Source: Mesonia sp. HuA40
GTDB lineage: Bacteria; Bacteroidota; Bacteroidia; Flavobacteriales; Flavobacteriaceae
Reading direction: 5' to 3'
NCBI RefSeq assembly: GCF_008017835.1
Contig: NZ_VRLT01000059.1
Location: 310,001 to 374,000 of the forward strand
DNA: 64,000 nucleotides
Shown here piece after piece: positions 28,028-37,688 of this stretch. Below the pieces are notes generated by a model. That model worked only from the letters and a program-made list of their open reading frames with translations. It was not told the origin of the DNA and ran no database searches. The translations under genes were made by a program, and so were the position numbers. Positions within the stretch are counted from its first letter, which is position 1; each line of letters starts with the position of its first letter.

Positions 28028-28859
28028 GATAAATTCCTTCTGGCTTTATTTCTATCATTCGTTTTTTATAAAGCGTACCTATTGCGCGTTTGAAGCTTTT
28101 CTTACTCATAGCTAAAAACTTTTTTATTTGCTCAGGTTCTGATTTATCATGCAAAGGCAAGAAGCCATTTTGAAGCTGTAATTCGTGTATAATCTTATCG
28201 GCATTAGGCTCTATGCTTCTATAGCCTGGTCGTTTGAGTACAATATCAATTTTATTGTCTTTCCTTGTTTTTTTAACCCAACCTTTAAGCTTATCTCCAG
28301 TTTTTAAATCTTGGAAAACATCATCATGATAAACTAAGCCTTGATGTATATCATTTACAATTACATTAAACCCTAATTCCGTTTTATTGGCTATCCACAG
28401 GTCTACCTGCTCAAAAGGAGCTACAGTTAAAGATGAATTATCTAAAAAATGTAATACTTTACTTGAAGCAACCAACCTTTCTGAAGTTTCATCTAAGTAA
28501 CAAAAAACAAGATACCAATCTTCTTCTTTCATAGGATAGGCTTGCTCTTTAAAAGGTACAAATAAATGTTTTTCTAATCCCCAGTCTAGAAACGCACCTA
28601 GTTTATTTACTTCTACACATTTTAAATAAGCAAATTCATCTAAGGCTACATAAGGAGTCAAAGTAGTTGCTACTGGCCGCTCTTCGTGATCTAAATAAAC
28701 AAAAACCTCTATTTCATCACCAATTTCAAAATCTTCTGGCTTGTATTTGTTAGGAAGTAATACTTCGTTTTCTTTTAACCCAGAATCATCTCTTAAAAAA
28801 AGCCCAGGAGGGGTATCGCGATCTATAATAAGTTTGTGTGTTTGCCCAATTGCAAGCAT
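28014..28859 (-). CDS. S1-like RNA-binding protein, CvfB family
   Basis: 281 residues from the ATG at 28859 (MLAIGQTHKLIIDRDT), where family members start; the open frame continues 19 codons upstream without support. It has tandem S1-type barrels: PGLFLRDDSGLKENEVLLPNKY, KCVEVNKLGAFLDWG and VIVNDIHQGLVYHDDVF. It ends with a winged-helix: LQNGFLPLHDKSEPEQIKKF and KRAIGTLYKKRMIEI. CvfB proteins bind RNA and affect virulence and translation in staphylococci. In Bacteroidota the role is inferred only. Confidence 0.88.
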   Translation of the reverse strand: MLAIGQTHKLIIDRDTPPGLFLRDDSGLKENEVLLPNKYKPEDFEIGDEIEVFVYLDHEERPVATTLTPYVALDEFAYLKCVEVNKLGAFLDWGLEKHLFVPFKEQAYPMKEEDWYLVFCYLDETSERLVASSKVLHFLDNSSLTVAPFEQVDLWIANKTELGFNVIVNDIHQGLVYHDDVFQDLKTGDKLKGWVKKTRKDNKIDIVLKRPGYRSIEPNADKIIHELQLQNGFLPLHDKSEPEQIKKFLAMSKKSFKRAIGTLYKKRMIEIKPEGIYLIEN

Positions 28860-28915
28860 AGCTATAAATTTTGTACAAATGTACACATAATGATTTTGGT
28901 AAATTTCATTAAACA

Positions 28916-28943
28916 AAAAAAGAACCTAAAAAAGGTTCTTTTC
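28916..28943 (-). terminator. Intrinsic terminator after the DUF2853 gene
   Basis: On the minus strand AAAAGAACC and GGTTCTTTT form a 9-bp stem around a short loop, followed by a run of T. Lies 24 bases past the DUF2853 stop codon. Confidence 0.75.
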
Positions 28944-28966
28944 GTTCTTCTATGATTTAAACAAAA

Positions 28967-29305
28967 TTAATTGTAAACAGATTCTTTGTTAAAATGTTTC
29001 GTTAACAAGTAGTATACAACAGCTCTATATTTATTTGGTTTTGAACGTCCGTAGGCATCTATAACCTTGTTTATAGCATCCATCAAATCATCAGAATCAG
29101 GCAAACCTAACTTTTTAATTAAGAAGTTATTTTTAACGGTTTGTAATTCTTTATCGTCTGATCCTGATACTGTCGAAGCATCTCTATTATAAATAGATGG
29201 TCCTAAACCCTTTGCCACTTTACGTAATAGGTCGATGTCGTGATTACCTTCTATTTCGTCTAGGTGTTTGATGTAATCACCCATCTTTTCATCAAATTTA
29301 CTCAT
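28967..29305 (-). CDS. DUF2853 family protein
   Basis: 112 residues, small soluble helical protein without signal. DUF2853 features: MSKFDEKMGDYIKHL start, the VAKGLGPSIYNRDASTVSGSD middle, and a C-terminal helix SKPNKYRAVVYYLL. Known structures show an all-helical fold and no activity is reported. It sits between menD and the CvfB-like gene and has its own terminator. Confidence 0.88.
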   Translation of the reverse strand: MSKFDEKMGDYIKHLDEIEGNHDIDLLRKVAKGLGPSIYNRDASTVSGSDDKELQTVKNNFLIKKLGLPDSDDLMDAINKVIDAYGRSKPNKYRAVVYYLLTKHFNKESVYN

Positions 29306-29363
29306 AATTTTATTTGTTAGTATTTTAATATAATGCTCAAGATAAATTTATTTTTCTTTTTAA

Positions 29364-31112
29364 TCAAGTTTTTTTCAAATTATTCGTTTTGTATTTAAAA
29401 TAATTTTTTAACAAAACATCATTGGGCTCATTCCCTGTGAAAATTTCAACCAATTGGGGTTTATCATTTTGTTGAAAAACATTATACAAGCAGTCTGTCA
29501 ATGTTGTTTCTTCGTGCACCGGATGGTATTCAAAACCAAACATTTTACAAAGGTGAGATGCATTTAATTGATGTTTGGTTTCAAAAAATGTTTTAAAAGT
29601 AGGATTTTCTTGTGCTCCTGGTAAAATTTTAAAAATTCCGCCTCCACCGTTATTGATTAAAATAATTTTAAAATTATGCGGAATATAATTATTCCACAAA
29701 GCATTAGAATCATAAAAAAAACTGAGATCACCTGTGACTAGGGTCGTAGGATAACCACTAACAATGGCGGCGCCAATCGCAGTAGAACTGCTTCCATCAA
29801 TACCGCTTGTTCCCCGATTACAATAAATATATTGATGAGGTTTAAATTTAAAAAGTTGGGCGTATCGAATGATACTGCTATTAGAAAAATGAACCAGCTG
29901 TTTTTCGGGTAAAGTTTGTACCAATAACTCAAAAGCTTTCAAATCTGAAAAAGGTAAATTTTTCATATATTCCTTATGGTGAGTATCCCTTTGATTCTTT
30001 TTATTTATCCAAAACGCTTGATAATCACTTTCTACTTCTTTAACCATTGGAAAAAAAACACTAAAAAAATGATTTATGGTCACATCAAAATGTTTATTTA
30101 AACAAAAGTAGGTATTCAAGGCTTGGTTGGTTCCTACATGCCAATGCTCTTTAGGTTTATAGTTTCTTAGAAATGCTTTTACTTTCTTTGAAATAATAAG
30201 ACCGCCTAAACTAATTAAAATATCTGGTTGTAATTTTTCAAAAGCTTCAGCTGGATTAGGTATATTTTCAAGTGGTGCAATTAGCTTATCTATGCGAGAG
30301 ATTAAATTTGGGTGGTGCCAGTTTGATGTAGTTTCAGTAAAAATAAGCACCGACGAATCTTTCGCCAAAATTTCTAAATATTGCTGCTCTATGCTATTAG
30401 GCGGCAAAACGCCAACAATAATTAGTTTACGCTTGGCTTTGCTCCATTTATCTGCAAAAGGTTTCACCTCCTGCATCTCTAACTTTTTACTAGCTAAGTT
30501 GGGTTCAATTATCAAAGGAGCGACTGTAGGTTGATCTACCAGACCATATAACGGCTCATAAAAAGGTACATTGATATGAACCGGTCCATTCTTCTCAATA
30601 GCCGTATTTAAAGCTAAATTAATTTCACGCTGATTATGCAACTTCGCCTCTCCAAATTTTTGCTGAATTTTCTCATCGTTAGGGTATACATCTGTAACCA
30701 CCTCAGAATGTAAATTGGCTTCGTATAAAATGTGATTGCTAAAGACATTTTTTTGTCTAATGGTTTGCCCATCACCAATATCTATACGCTCTACGGGTCT
30801 GTCTGCAGAAATTACCACCAAAGGTACATCGCTATAAAAAGCTTCAGCTATAGCAGGATAGTAATTTAGTAAAGCACTACCAGAAGTGCACAATAACGCT
30901 ACAGGCTTTTTTATTTGTTGTGCCATCCCCAGAGCTACAAAAGCAGCAGATCTTTCATCTACAACACTAAAAGCTTTAATTTCAGGATGATTTGAAAAAC
31001 TTATAGTAAGCGGGGCATTTCTTGAACCGGGAGATATCACAATATGATTAATACCCTTTGACAAGCATAACAAGACAACCGACTGAGCTAATGGAATGCT
31101 CGAAATTTGCAT
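29364..31112 (-). CDS. menD: 2-succinyl-5-enolpyruvyl-6-hydroxy-3-cyclohexene-1-carboxylate synthase
   Basis: 582 residues. Thiamine diphosphate enzyme that adds 2-oxoglutarate to isochorismate in menaquinone synthesis. Seen: N-terminal SPGSRNAPLTISF, ERSAAFVALGMAQ with the catalytic glutamate, the SADRPVERIDIGDGQTIRQ block, and the C-terminal cofactor motif GDLSFFYDSNALWN to INNGGGGIF. 66 bases downstream of menF on the same strand. Confidence 0.96.
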   Translation of the reverse strand: MQISSIPLAQSVVLLCLSKGINHIVISPGSRNAPLTISFSNHPEIKAFSVVDERSAAFVALGMAQQIKKPVALLCTSGSALLNYYPAIAEAFYSDVPLVVISADRPVERIDIGDGQTIRQKNVFSNHILYEANLHSEVVTDVYPNDEKIQQKFGEAKLHNQREINLALNTAIEKNGPVHINVPFYEPLYGLVDQPTVAPLIIEPNLASKKLEMQEVKPFADKWSKAKRKLIIVGVLPPNSIEQQYLEILAKDSSVLIFTETTSNWHHPNLISRIDKLIAPLENIPNPAEAFEKLQPDILISLGGLIISKKVKAFLRNYKPKEHWHVGTNQALNTYFCLNKHFDVTINHFFSVFFPMVKEVESDYQAFWINKKNQRDTHHKEYMKNLPFSDLKAFELLVQTLPEKQLVHFSNSSIIRYAQLFKFKPHQYIYCNRGTSGIDGSSSTAIGAAIVSGYPTTLVTGDLSFFYDSNALWNNYIPHNFKIILINNGGGGIFKILPGAQENPTFKTFFETKHQLNASHLCKMFGFEYHPVHEETTLTDCLYNVFQQNDKPQLVEIFTGNEPNDVLLKNYFKYKTNNLKKT

Positions 31113-31178
31113 AAATTAAATTTTATTTCAAAATTAGTAAAATACCCTGTATAAAAAGATTAATAATTGCAAAGCTTA

Positions 31179-32309
31179 CTATAAAATAGAGGCTAGAGTA
31201 CTGGCTTTTTTTAAAGTCTCTTCCCACTCCATTTCTGGAACTGATTCATCTGTGATTCCTCCTCCTAAATACAGATGAACACAACCTTCATTTAATTTCA
31301 TACAACGTAAATTTACATATAAATCAGTTTCTTTACTCAAGCTTCTAAAAGCTGAATTTTCTACGTTACGCTTTCGCGGATTGCGGTCTTGGGTAACCGG
31401 TTTATTTATTTCTCCTAAATATCCTGCATAATAACTGCGTTTATAATTTTCGTTTTCGGCTAAGAAACAACTAGCTTCATCTTTTGGTGTTCCACAAACC
31501 GCAGGTGTAGGATGCAATTGCTTTATAATTTCTTTCATTTTTTCTGGATTAAACTTAGCACTGATATCAGTTTTTAAATGCGCAACTTTTCCCGCAACCT
31601 GCGTTTTTAGATTTGAAATTTCAATTTGCTCAACTCCATCGATAGTATTTAAGTTATCTTTTATAAAAGAAGTAACAAAGGCTTGCTCTTTTTTCTCCTT
31701 TTCTCCCCATACAAAAGTTGTTTGAGTTTCATTGGCACTTTGAGTTCCTGCCAAGGCCATTGTTTTTAATTTATTTCTATGCGTTCTAACTAAAACTTCA
31801 GGGGTAGCGCCTAACCATAGCCCTTCGTCGGGGTGGTACCACATATATACAAAGGCTGAGTCATACTTATAAAGCAAACGTTTAAAATAGGTTAATGCTT
31901 CACCTTTAGCCGCATATTTTGCGATTCGTGAAACTACGATTTTTTGGCAACCACCCTGCTTAATTTCATCAATCGCTGCAGAAACAAGTTTTATATGCTG
32001 CTGCTTTTGAAACAAAAGTTCTTGTTCTACTGGCAAGACTGTGGGCTCTACATAATCTATTGAAGATTTATCAAAACTAGTTAACTTCAAAATTTCGGCA
32101 TCTCTAATTGAAAAAAAGTAGCTGGCTTCATCTTTATAAAATGGTGCAAAAATAAAACCTTCTTGTTGATGCCGCTTAAAAGTTTGCTTTGCTAACTTCT
32201 GTTGTAATTGAGCGGTCACAAGGGACTGACCTGGTTTTCGATATACAACCAAAGGTTTTTGAGCCTTTAAATGCTTGGTTATAGAATTAAAGAAAAGGTT
32301 ACTTTCCAT
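31179..32309 (-). CDS. menF: Isochorismate synthase
   Basis: 376 residues, chorismate-binding fold. It converts chorismate to isochorismate, the first committed step to menaquinone. Motifs: KIVVSRIAKYA, WLGATPEVLVRT, MALAGTQ, HLKTDISAKF, LHPTPAVCGTPK, YAGYLGEI and YVNLRCM near the Mg-binding glutamates. It follows the thioesterase gene by three bases and precedes menD. A siderophore-type EntC is possible by fold but the men context argues for MenF. Confidence 0.92.
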   Translation of the reverse strand: MESNLFFNSITKHLKAQKPLVVYRKPGQSLVTAQLQQKLAKQTFKRHQQEGFIFAPFYKDEASYFFSIRDAEILKLTSFDKSSIDYVEPTVLPVEQELLFQKQQHIKLVSAAIDEIKQGGCQKIVVSRIAKYAAKGEALTYFKRLLYKYDSAFVYMWYHPDEGLWLGATPEVLVRTHRNKLKTMALAGTQSANETQTTFVWGEKEKKEQAFVTSFIKDNLNTIDGVEQIEISNLKTQVAGKVAHLKTDISAKFNPEKMKEIIKQLHPTPAVCGTPKDEASCFLAENENYKRSYYAGYLGEINKPVTQDRNPRKRNVENSAFRSLSKETDLYVNLRCMKLNEGCVHLYLGGGITDESVPEMEWEETLKKASTLASIL

Positions 32310-32312
32310 AAG

Positions 32313-32735
32313 TTATTTTTTAGGAATAGCTAGAGTTGTCAATTTAACTGCAGAAATTAATTGACCGTGCTCATTGGTTAATTTTATATCCCAAACTTGA
32401 GTGGTGCGGCCCTTATGTAAGAACTTAGCTTTAGCTTTGACTAGCCCTTCGCGAATACTTTTAACATGATTGGCCGAGATTTCTATCCCTCTTATATAAT
32501 AATTTTCCTTATCTAGGAAAATCATACTGGCCGCACTTCCTACACTTTCGGCTAAAGCCACCATTGCCCCACCGTGTAAGACACCGTCAGGTTGATAAAC
32601 TTTTGAGTTTACCGGCATTTCGGCTTCTAAGAAATCATCCCCAATTGCTGTGTAAACAATACTTAGTGTTTCCATCAAAGTATTTTCGCATCGAGCGTTT
32701 AATTCTGCCAATAACTTTGTTGTATCTATTTTCAT
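32313..32735 (-). CDS. Hotdog-fold thioesterase (PaaI/MenI-like), probable DHNA-CoA thioesterase
   Basis: 140 residues, single hotdog domain with the active segment VLHGGAMVALAESVGSAAS, in which the histidine-glycine pair and the glutamate match PaaI/YdiI/MenI enzymes. It is first gene of the thioesterase-menF-menD cluster, three bases before menF. This makes hydrolysis of 1,4-dihydroxy-2-naphthoyl-CoA, the product of MenB, its most likely role. The fold alone would also fit phenylacetyl-CoA thioesterase. Confidence 0.83.
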   Translation of the reverse strand: MKIDTTKLLAELNARCENTLMETLSIVYTAIGDDFLEAEMPVNSKVYQPDGVLHGGAMVALAESVGSAASMIFLDKENYYIRGIEISANHVKSIREGLVKAKAKFLHKGRTTQVWDIKLTNEHGQLISAVKLTTLAIPKK

Positions 32736-32802
32736 TTTTTTATGTAATTAAAATACGTTTAATTCGCATTTTGAAAAGGTAAAAATACAAAATGGATAAG
32801 AT

Positions 32803-33450
32803 ATGAGTAGTCATGAAAAAAAAGTTTCTTACCAACACACCAACACCTATTCTACCCTCAACCTTTTAGGACATCAGACTGAGCAGTTTTGGTATTGCTT
32901 CCATGGTATGGGTTACCTCAGCAAATACTTTGCTCGTTACTTTAATTCATTTGATCAGCAAAAGAATTACTTTATTGTTCCGCAAGCCCCTTCAAAATAT
33001 TATCAAAAATCAGACTTTAAACATGTTGGTGCCAGTTGGCTCACAAAAGAAAATACTTGGCTAGAATTAGAAAACTTATTTCAGTATTTAGATGCCGTTC
33101 ATAGAGTTGAAAATAAACAAAGTGAGTTGCCTTTAAATATTTTAGGATATTCTCAAGGGGTTTCTATAGCGCTGCGTTGGATAGCTAAACGAAAATTAAA
33201 TCCGAAGCAAATTTTTATTCATTCAGGGAGCATACCAGCGGAACTTGACGTCAAAGCGTTTTCACACTTGAGTGCAGAAACAAAAGTTTTCTTGATTTAT
33301 GGCAGACAAGACCAATACCTTACCAAAGAAAAACTTAATTTACAATTACAAAAAGCGAGAGCGCTATTCGGTAAAAAATTAAGTATTCACGCTTTTGATG
33401 GTAAACATGTTATGAATCCTGAATTACTGAAGGAACTCCACGGTAAATAA
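32803..33450 (+). CDS. Alpha/beta hydrolase, phospholipase/carboxylesterase family
   Basis: 215 residues, cytoplasmic. Nucleophile elbow ILGYSQGVSIALRW (GxSxG), acid region LIYGRQDQYLT and catalytic histidine in DGKHVMNPELL, the order seen in YpfH/carboxylesterase-type enzymes. Substrate unknown. Divergent from the thioesterase-men cluster and convergent with the aminopeptidase gene, five bases from its stop. Confidence 0.85.
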   Translation: MSSHEKKVSYQHTNTYSTLNLLGHQTEQFWYCFHGMGYLSKYFARYFNSFDQQKNYFIVPQAPSKYYQKSDFKHVGASWLTKENTWLELENLFQYLDAVHRVENKQSELPLNILGYSQGVSIALRWIAKRKLNPKQIFIHSGSIPAELDVKAFSHLSAETKVFLIYGRQDQYLTKEKLNLQLQKARALFGKKLSIHAFDGKHVMNPELLKELHGK

Positions 33451-33455
33451 CAGCA

Positions 33456-35378
33456 TTATTCTTTACGAATTTGCTCCTGCATAACCTCACCTGTTTTTAA
33501 ATGAACTTGAAGAATATATACTCCAACTGGTAAATGTTTTACATCTACAGAAGCTGATGAAGTTTTCACCAATACTCTACCCGACAAATCATACAACTTT
33601 AATTTTTTAAGCTTTTGCGGATTTGTAACATATAAAATTTCTTTTACCGGATTGGGAAAAACCTTTATTTCTTCTTTCTCTACTTTGCTTACCGATAGAT
33701 TTGCGGTATTATTTTTTGCAATTAAATCAAACTCTGGATTTATTTCAATTTGAGTAACTGTAAACGGAACATTAAACGTAAACATTTGATTATTTTGTTG
33801 ATGATCTGCTACCACATCTAGTACCTGATTATTACTACCTTTAAAACGTATAGGAACTTGTGCTTCGAAAAAACTAACACTGCTATGGCTTTGGGACTGA
33901 CTTAGGCTAAGTTGTACTTGATTAGCATTTTGAGTGGCATTTATGCTAAAGCTAGGATACCCCTCTCCATAAACCCAATCATTAAAAAACTCGGTTAAAT
34001 TTTGACCCGTGAATTGCTCTACAACTTGTTTAAAATCATCGGTTTTTGCGTAGTTATATTGTAAATTTGGATCATTTAAATAAGCATTTAACGCGCCAAA
34101 AAAATCGGTATCACCTAATTTCTTTCTTAGCATATGCAATACCATTGCGCCTTTACCATAACTTAACCTACTGCTAAAAACCCGATTAACACTTAGGGTG
34201 TCTTGGGCCGGTATGTAAACACTACCATCGGGGGCACTTGTAATTTGATTGACTTTTGAAGATTTCCAATTATTAAAATCGGCACTTCCATCAAAATCTT
34301 CTATAACCATACCCGACAAGTAAGTCGCAAAACCTTCATTTAGCCATATATCTTGCCAACTACCACAGGTTATTTGGTTTCCAAACCATTGGTGAGCTAG
34401 TTCGTGGGCTATTAATCTACGGCTAAAATTACCCATAAAAGATATGGTAGTATGTTCCATGCCACCTCCCCACCCAAATTGAGCGTGGCCATAATTTTCG
34501 TTTGAAAAAGGATAACTTCCAAACTTATTCGAAAACAAATCCATAATAAGAGGCGTCTGCTGTAACTCTACAGTTGCAGAAGCCAAATTTTCTGGATAAA
34601 CATAATCTATTAACGGGAAAGTAATCCCGTTATGGCTATAGTTATTTGAAATTGTGCTATAATTGGTTACCGCTACCGCAATTAGATAGGCTGGGATAGG
34701 GTATTTATGTTTAAAATGTGTTGTTTTTATACCGTTATTAACTACACTACTTTGCTCCACCCCATTGGTTACAGCTATATTTTCTTCATTAAAGGTATTA
34801 AATTTGGGCACATTAAGGTAAACATCTAAACTGTCTATTTTATCGTTTAAATCTTGTTTACAAGGCCACCAAGCTTTAGCACCATATGGCTCTGATAGCG
34901 TCCATATTATACCTCGATTATTATGAGTGGTTTGAGCAAAAGAACCAAAACCCGAACTTATTGGATTACCTTCATAATCGACCGTCAAACTTATACTTTG
35001 ACCCGCCATAAGTAAATTGGGAAGTTGAACAATTAATTCATCTCCCACTCTAGAAAAACTCAACGAAGCTCCATTAGTAAGGTTTACCGCGTTCACTTGC
35101 ATATTTGCGGCTAAATCAAATATAATTTGCATTGTATTTGAAGTAGCGGTTAGCTGAGTGGTAATTTCTCCCGAGATGTAGGATATATTTGGATCTAGAT
35201 CTAAATCTAGCATGTGGTAATTAATATCGTAGTTACCCGTATTTCCACTGGCTTTAAAATTTATATGCTTTTTTGCGGCTAACCTTTCTGCCTTGCAAAT
35301 TTCTAAATCTAGATCGTTTTGCGCTAAAAGATTAAAGCAACTTAAAAATATTATTAATAAAATAAAATTTTCTCTCAT
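33456..35378 (-). CDS. M1 family aminopeptidase with type IX secretion sorting domain
   Basis: 640 residues. Signal peptide ending FNLLAQ. M1 gluzincin core: GWGGGMEHTT (substrate-binding GGMEN-like loop), zinc motif HELAHQWFGNQ and, 18 residues on, the third ligand in WLNEGFATYLS. All catalytic elements are present. The C-terminus (about 565-640) is a type A T9SS sorting domain: VFPNPVKEILYV, LYDLSGRVL and LPVGVYILQV. So the enzyme is exported through the T9SS and either anchored or released at the cell surface, where it trims peptides. Confidence 0.95.
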   Translation of the reverse strand: MRENFILLIIFLSCFNLLAQNDLDLEICKAERLAAKKHINFKASGNTGNYDINYHMLDLDLDPNISYISGEITTQLTATSNTMQIIFDLAANMQVNAVNLTNGASLSFSRVGDELIVQLPNLLMAGQSISLTVDYEGNPISSGFGSFAQTTHNNRGIIWTLSEPYGAKAWWPCKQDLNDKIDSLDVYLNVPKFNTFNEENIAVTNGVEQSSVVNNGIKTTHFKHKYPIPAYLIAVAVTNYSTISNNYSHNGITFPLIDYVYPENLASATVELQQTPLIMDLFSNKFGSYPFSNENYGHAQFGWGGGMEHTTISFMGNFSRRLIAHELAHQWFGNQITCGSWQDIWLNEGFATYLSGMVIEDFDGSADFNNWKSSKVNQITSAPDGSVYIPAQDTLSVNRVFSSRLSYGKGAMVLHMLRKKLGDTDFFGALNAYLNDPNLQYNYAKTDDFKQVVEQFTGQNLTEFFNDWVYGEGYPSFSINATQNANQVQLSLSQSQSHSSVSFFEAQVPIRFKGSNNQVLDVVADHQQNNQMFTFNVPFTVTQIEINPEFDLIAKNNTANLSVSKVEKEEIKVFPNPVKEILYVTNPQKLKKLKLYDLSGRVLVKTSSASVDVKHLPVGVYILQVHLKTGEVMQEQIRKE

Positions 35379-35450
35379 TTGTAGTAAAATTATTCTTAAA
35401 GACAGATGAAAATAAATAAAATATGGTTTAATTCCTAGTTTGCGGGTCTT

Positions 35451-36230
35451 TTAGTCATTTTGTTTAGCTTCTTCCCAAAATACATCCATTTCATTTAAGC
35501 TCATTTGATGTAGACTTCTTTTATTTTCTTTAGCCTTATTTTCTATATAACCAAAGCGTTTGATAAATTTTTTATTGGTTCTCTCTAGTGCATTTTCTGG
35601 ATTTACTTTCAAAAAACGAGCATAGTTCACCAAAGAGAAAAAAACATCGCCAAGTTCATTTTCTATCTCCTTCTGCGACTTGTTATTTTTTGCATCCTCT
35701 AATTCTTGTAATTCTTCTTTTACTTTTTCAAAAACTTGTTCAGGCGTTTCCCAGTCAAATCCCACTCCAGCTACTTTATCTTGAATACGATTTGCTTTGA
35801 CCAATGCCGGCAATGTTTTAGGAACCCCAGAAAGTACACCTTTATTCCCCTCTTTTAACTTAAGTTTCTCCCAATTTTGTTTAACCTCTTCTTCGTTTTT
35901 AACCTTTACATCTCCATAAATATGAGGATGACGCGCTACTAATTTATCTGAAATGGCATGCGCTACATCGGCAATATCAAAGCTATTTTTTTCACTTCCT
36001 ATTTTAGCATAAAAAACAATGTGTAGTAAAACATCTCCCAATTCTTTTTTTAGCTCGTCTAAATTATTATCTAAAATCGCATCTCCTAGTTCATAAACCT
36101 CCTCAATAGTTAAATGTCTTAGACTTTCTAAAGTTTGCTTTTTATCCCAAGGACATTGCTCTCGCAAGTCATCCATAATATCCAATAAGCGGCCAAAGGC
36201 CTCTAATTTTTGTTCTTTTGTATTATTCAT
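35451..36230 (-). CDS. mazG: Nucleoside triphosphate pyrophosphohydrolase
   Basis: 259 residues with two MazG domains. The first has CPWDKKQTLESLRHLTIEEVYELGDAI and the ELKKELGDVLLH motif. The second has FEKVKEELQELEDA and ENELGDVFFSLVNYARF. The ExxE...ExxD residues bind Mg. It hydrolyses NTPs to NMPs and pyrophosphate and so cleans nucleotide pools or lowers ppGpp. Eleven bases from the LOG gene upstream, on the same strand. Confidence 0.95.
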   Translation of the reverse strand: MNNTKEQKLEAFGRLLDIMDDLREQCPWDKKQTLESLRHLTIEEVYELGDAILDNNLDELKKELGDVLLHIVFYAKIGSEKNSFDIADVAHAISDKLVARHPHIYGDVKVKNEEEVKQNWEKLKLKEGNKGVLSGVPKTLPALVKANRIQDKVAGVGFDWETPEQVFEKVKEELQELEDAKNNKSQKEIENELGDVFFSLVNYARFLKVNPENALERTNKKFIKRFGYIENKAKENKRSLHQMSLNEMDVFWEEAKQND

Positions 36231-36240
36231 TTATCTATAT

Positions 36241-36849
36241 TTAGGTTTGGTTTTTAGTGATCCATTTGGGTTTATTGGGTGGTACAAAAAGGTGCATCTT
36301 TTCTAATAACGAGGCTTCATTTTTAGCGACAACTATTAAATTTAAATTCTCTTGCTTCAAAAAACCAGATTCAACCATAGCTTTTATCATTTTCAAGAGA
36401 TCATCAAAATACCCTTCGGTATTCAAGATACCTATTGGCTTTTGATGTAAACCCAATTGTGCCCAAGTTAAAATTTCGAAAAACTCTTCTAAAGTACCAA
36501 ACCCTCCAGGAAGCATAATAAAGCCATCACTCAATTCTTGCATTTTTAACTTTCTCTCGTGCATATCTTTAGTTGTTATCAGTTTTGTAAGTTGAGTGTG
36601 AACTATCTCTTTGCTTTTAAGAAATTGCGGAATTACCCCATACACTAAACCGCCATGCTCTAGCGCTCCATTTGCTACCTGCCCCATTAAACCTAGTTTG
36701 CTGCCGCCAAAAACCAACTTAATATCGTTTTGTGCGAGATGAACCCCTAGCGCGTAACTTTTTTTAATTATTTTTTCTACACTTCCTGTATTGCTACCAC
36801 AAAATACAGCAATACTTTTAAGTTTATTTGGGCTATAATTTTTAATCAT
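36241..36849 (-). CDS. LOG family protein (TIGR00730), short form
   Basis: 202 residues with an N-terminal VFCGSN, FGGSKLGLMGQVANGAL and PGGFGTLEEFFE, the classic LOG phosphoribohydrolase motifs. It may hydrolyse a nucleoside 5'-monophosphate to the base and ribose phosphate. It overlaps the end of prmC by four bases (ATGA type), so translation is coupled. The window holds a second LOG protein beside uvrA which is longer and only distantly similar. Confidence 0.9.
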   Translation of the reverse strand: MIKNYSPNKLKSIAVFCGSNTGSVEKIIKKSYALGVHLAQNDIKLVFGGSKLGLMGQVANGALEHGGLVYGVIPQFLKSKEIVHTQLTKLITTKDMHERKLKMQELSDGFIMLPGGFGTLEEFFEILTWAQLGLHQKPIGILNTEGYFDDLLKMIKAMVESGFLKQENLNLIVVAKNEASLLEKMHLFVPPNKPKWITKNQT

Positions 36850-37685
36850 AAACTTGCTTTTATCATTCGGTCCTTACCGTAGAGGTCTTTTTTTAATTCA
36901 ACGTCTTTAAACCCGATTTTATGAAGTAAATCTAGCGTCTCTTTTGCTAAATATTCATTGATCTCAAAATATAAGCTACCGTTTTTCTTAAGATGCCTAA
37001 AGGCTAACCGACCTATTTTGTCATAAAATAAAAGCGGAGAATCGTCGGTTACAAATAGGGCTAAATCAGGTTCATAATTCAATACATTTTTCTGCATTTT
37101 TGACCGCTCTAATTCGCGCACATAAGGCGGATTGGATACAATGACCTGGTAATTTTGATTTAACGCTTGAGTCGACAATATATCTTGTTTTATAAAATTT
37201 ACCTTGGCTTGGTTTCTTTTTGCATTTTCTTTAGCAATTTTTAAAGCTTTCTCAGAGACATCTAAAGCTGTTACTCGAGCATTGCCCAAACTAAGCTCTA
37301 AGGCAATAGCAATGCAGCCACTACCCGTACCAATGTCTAATATATATCCGTCAACTTCTCTATAATCTTCTATAATCCATCGCACTAGGTCTTCGGTTTC
37401 TGGTCGTGGTATGAGCACTTCTTGAGACACAGAAAAAGGATAATCCATAAAATATGTTTCACCAAGAATGTACTGTATAGGTTCTTGATTTTTAAGCCGG
37501 TTTAAAGCAGCATCAAAATTTTGTTTCATTTCATCTGTTAGCTGATGCGGATTTAAAGCAAGTTCTATTCTTGTTTTGTTCAAATAGAATTCGGTTAACC
37601 AGCTCCAAAAACTCGAAATTTCAGTTTCAGGATAAATAGCGTTTAACTGATTAAAAAAATAATTCTTGTACTTATTTAATTGCAT
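36846..37685 (-). CDS. prmC: Release factor glutamine methyltransferase
   Basis: 279 residues. It methylates the GGQ glutamine of peptide release factors. N-terminal helical domain with IQYILGETYFMDYPF, then SAM-binding ILDIGTGSGCIAIAL and the catalytic NPPY in VSNPPYVRELE. Usual length. Four-base overlap with the LOG gene and three bases after the GNAT gene on the same strand. Confidence 0.95.
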   Translation of the reverse strand: MQLNKYKNYFFNQLNAIYPETEISSFWSWLTEFYLNKTRIELALNPHQLTDEMKQNFDAALNRLKNQEPIQYILGETYFMDYPFSVSQEVLIPRPETEDLVRWIIEDYREVDGYILDIGTGSGCIAIALELSLGNARVTALDVSEKALKIAKENAKRNQAKVNFIKQDILSTQALNQNYQVIVSNPPYVRELERSKMQKNVLNYEPDLALFVTDDSPLLFYDKIGRLAFRHLKKNGSLYFEINEYLAKETLDLLHKIGFKDVELKKDLYGKDRMIKASL

Positions 37686-37688
37686 ATT

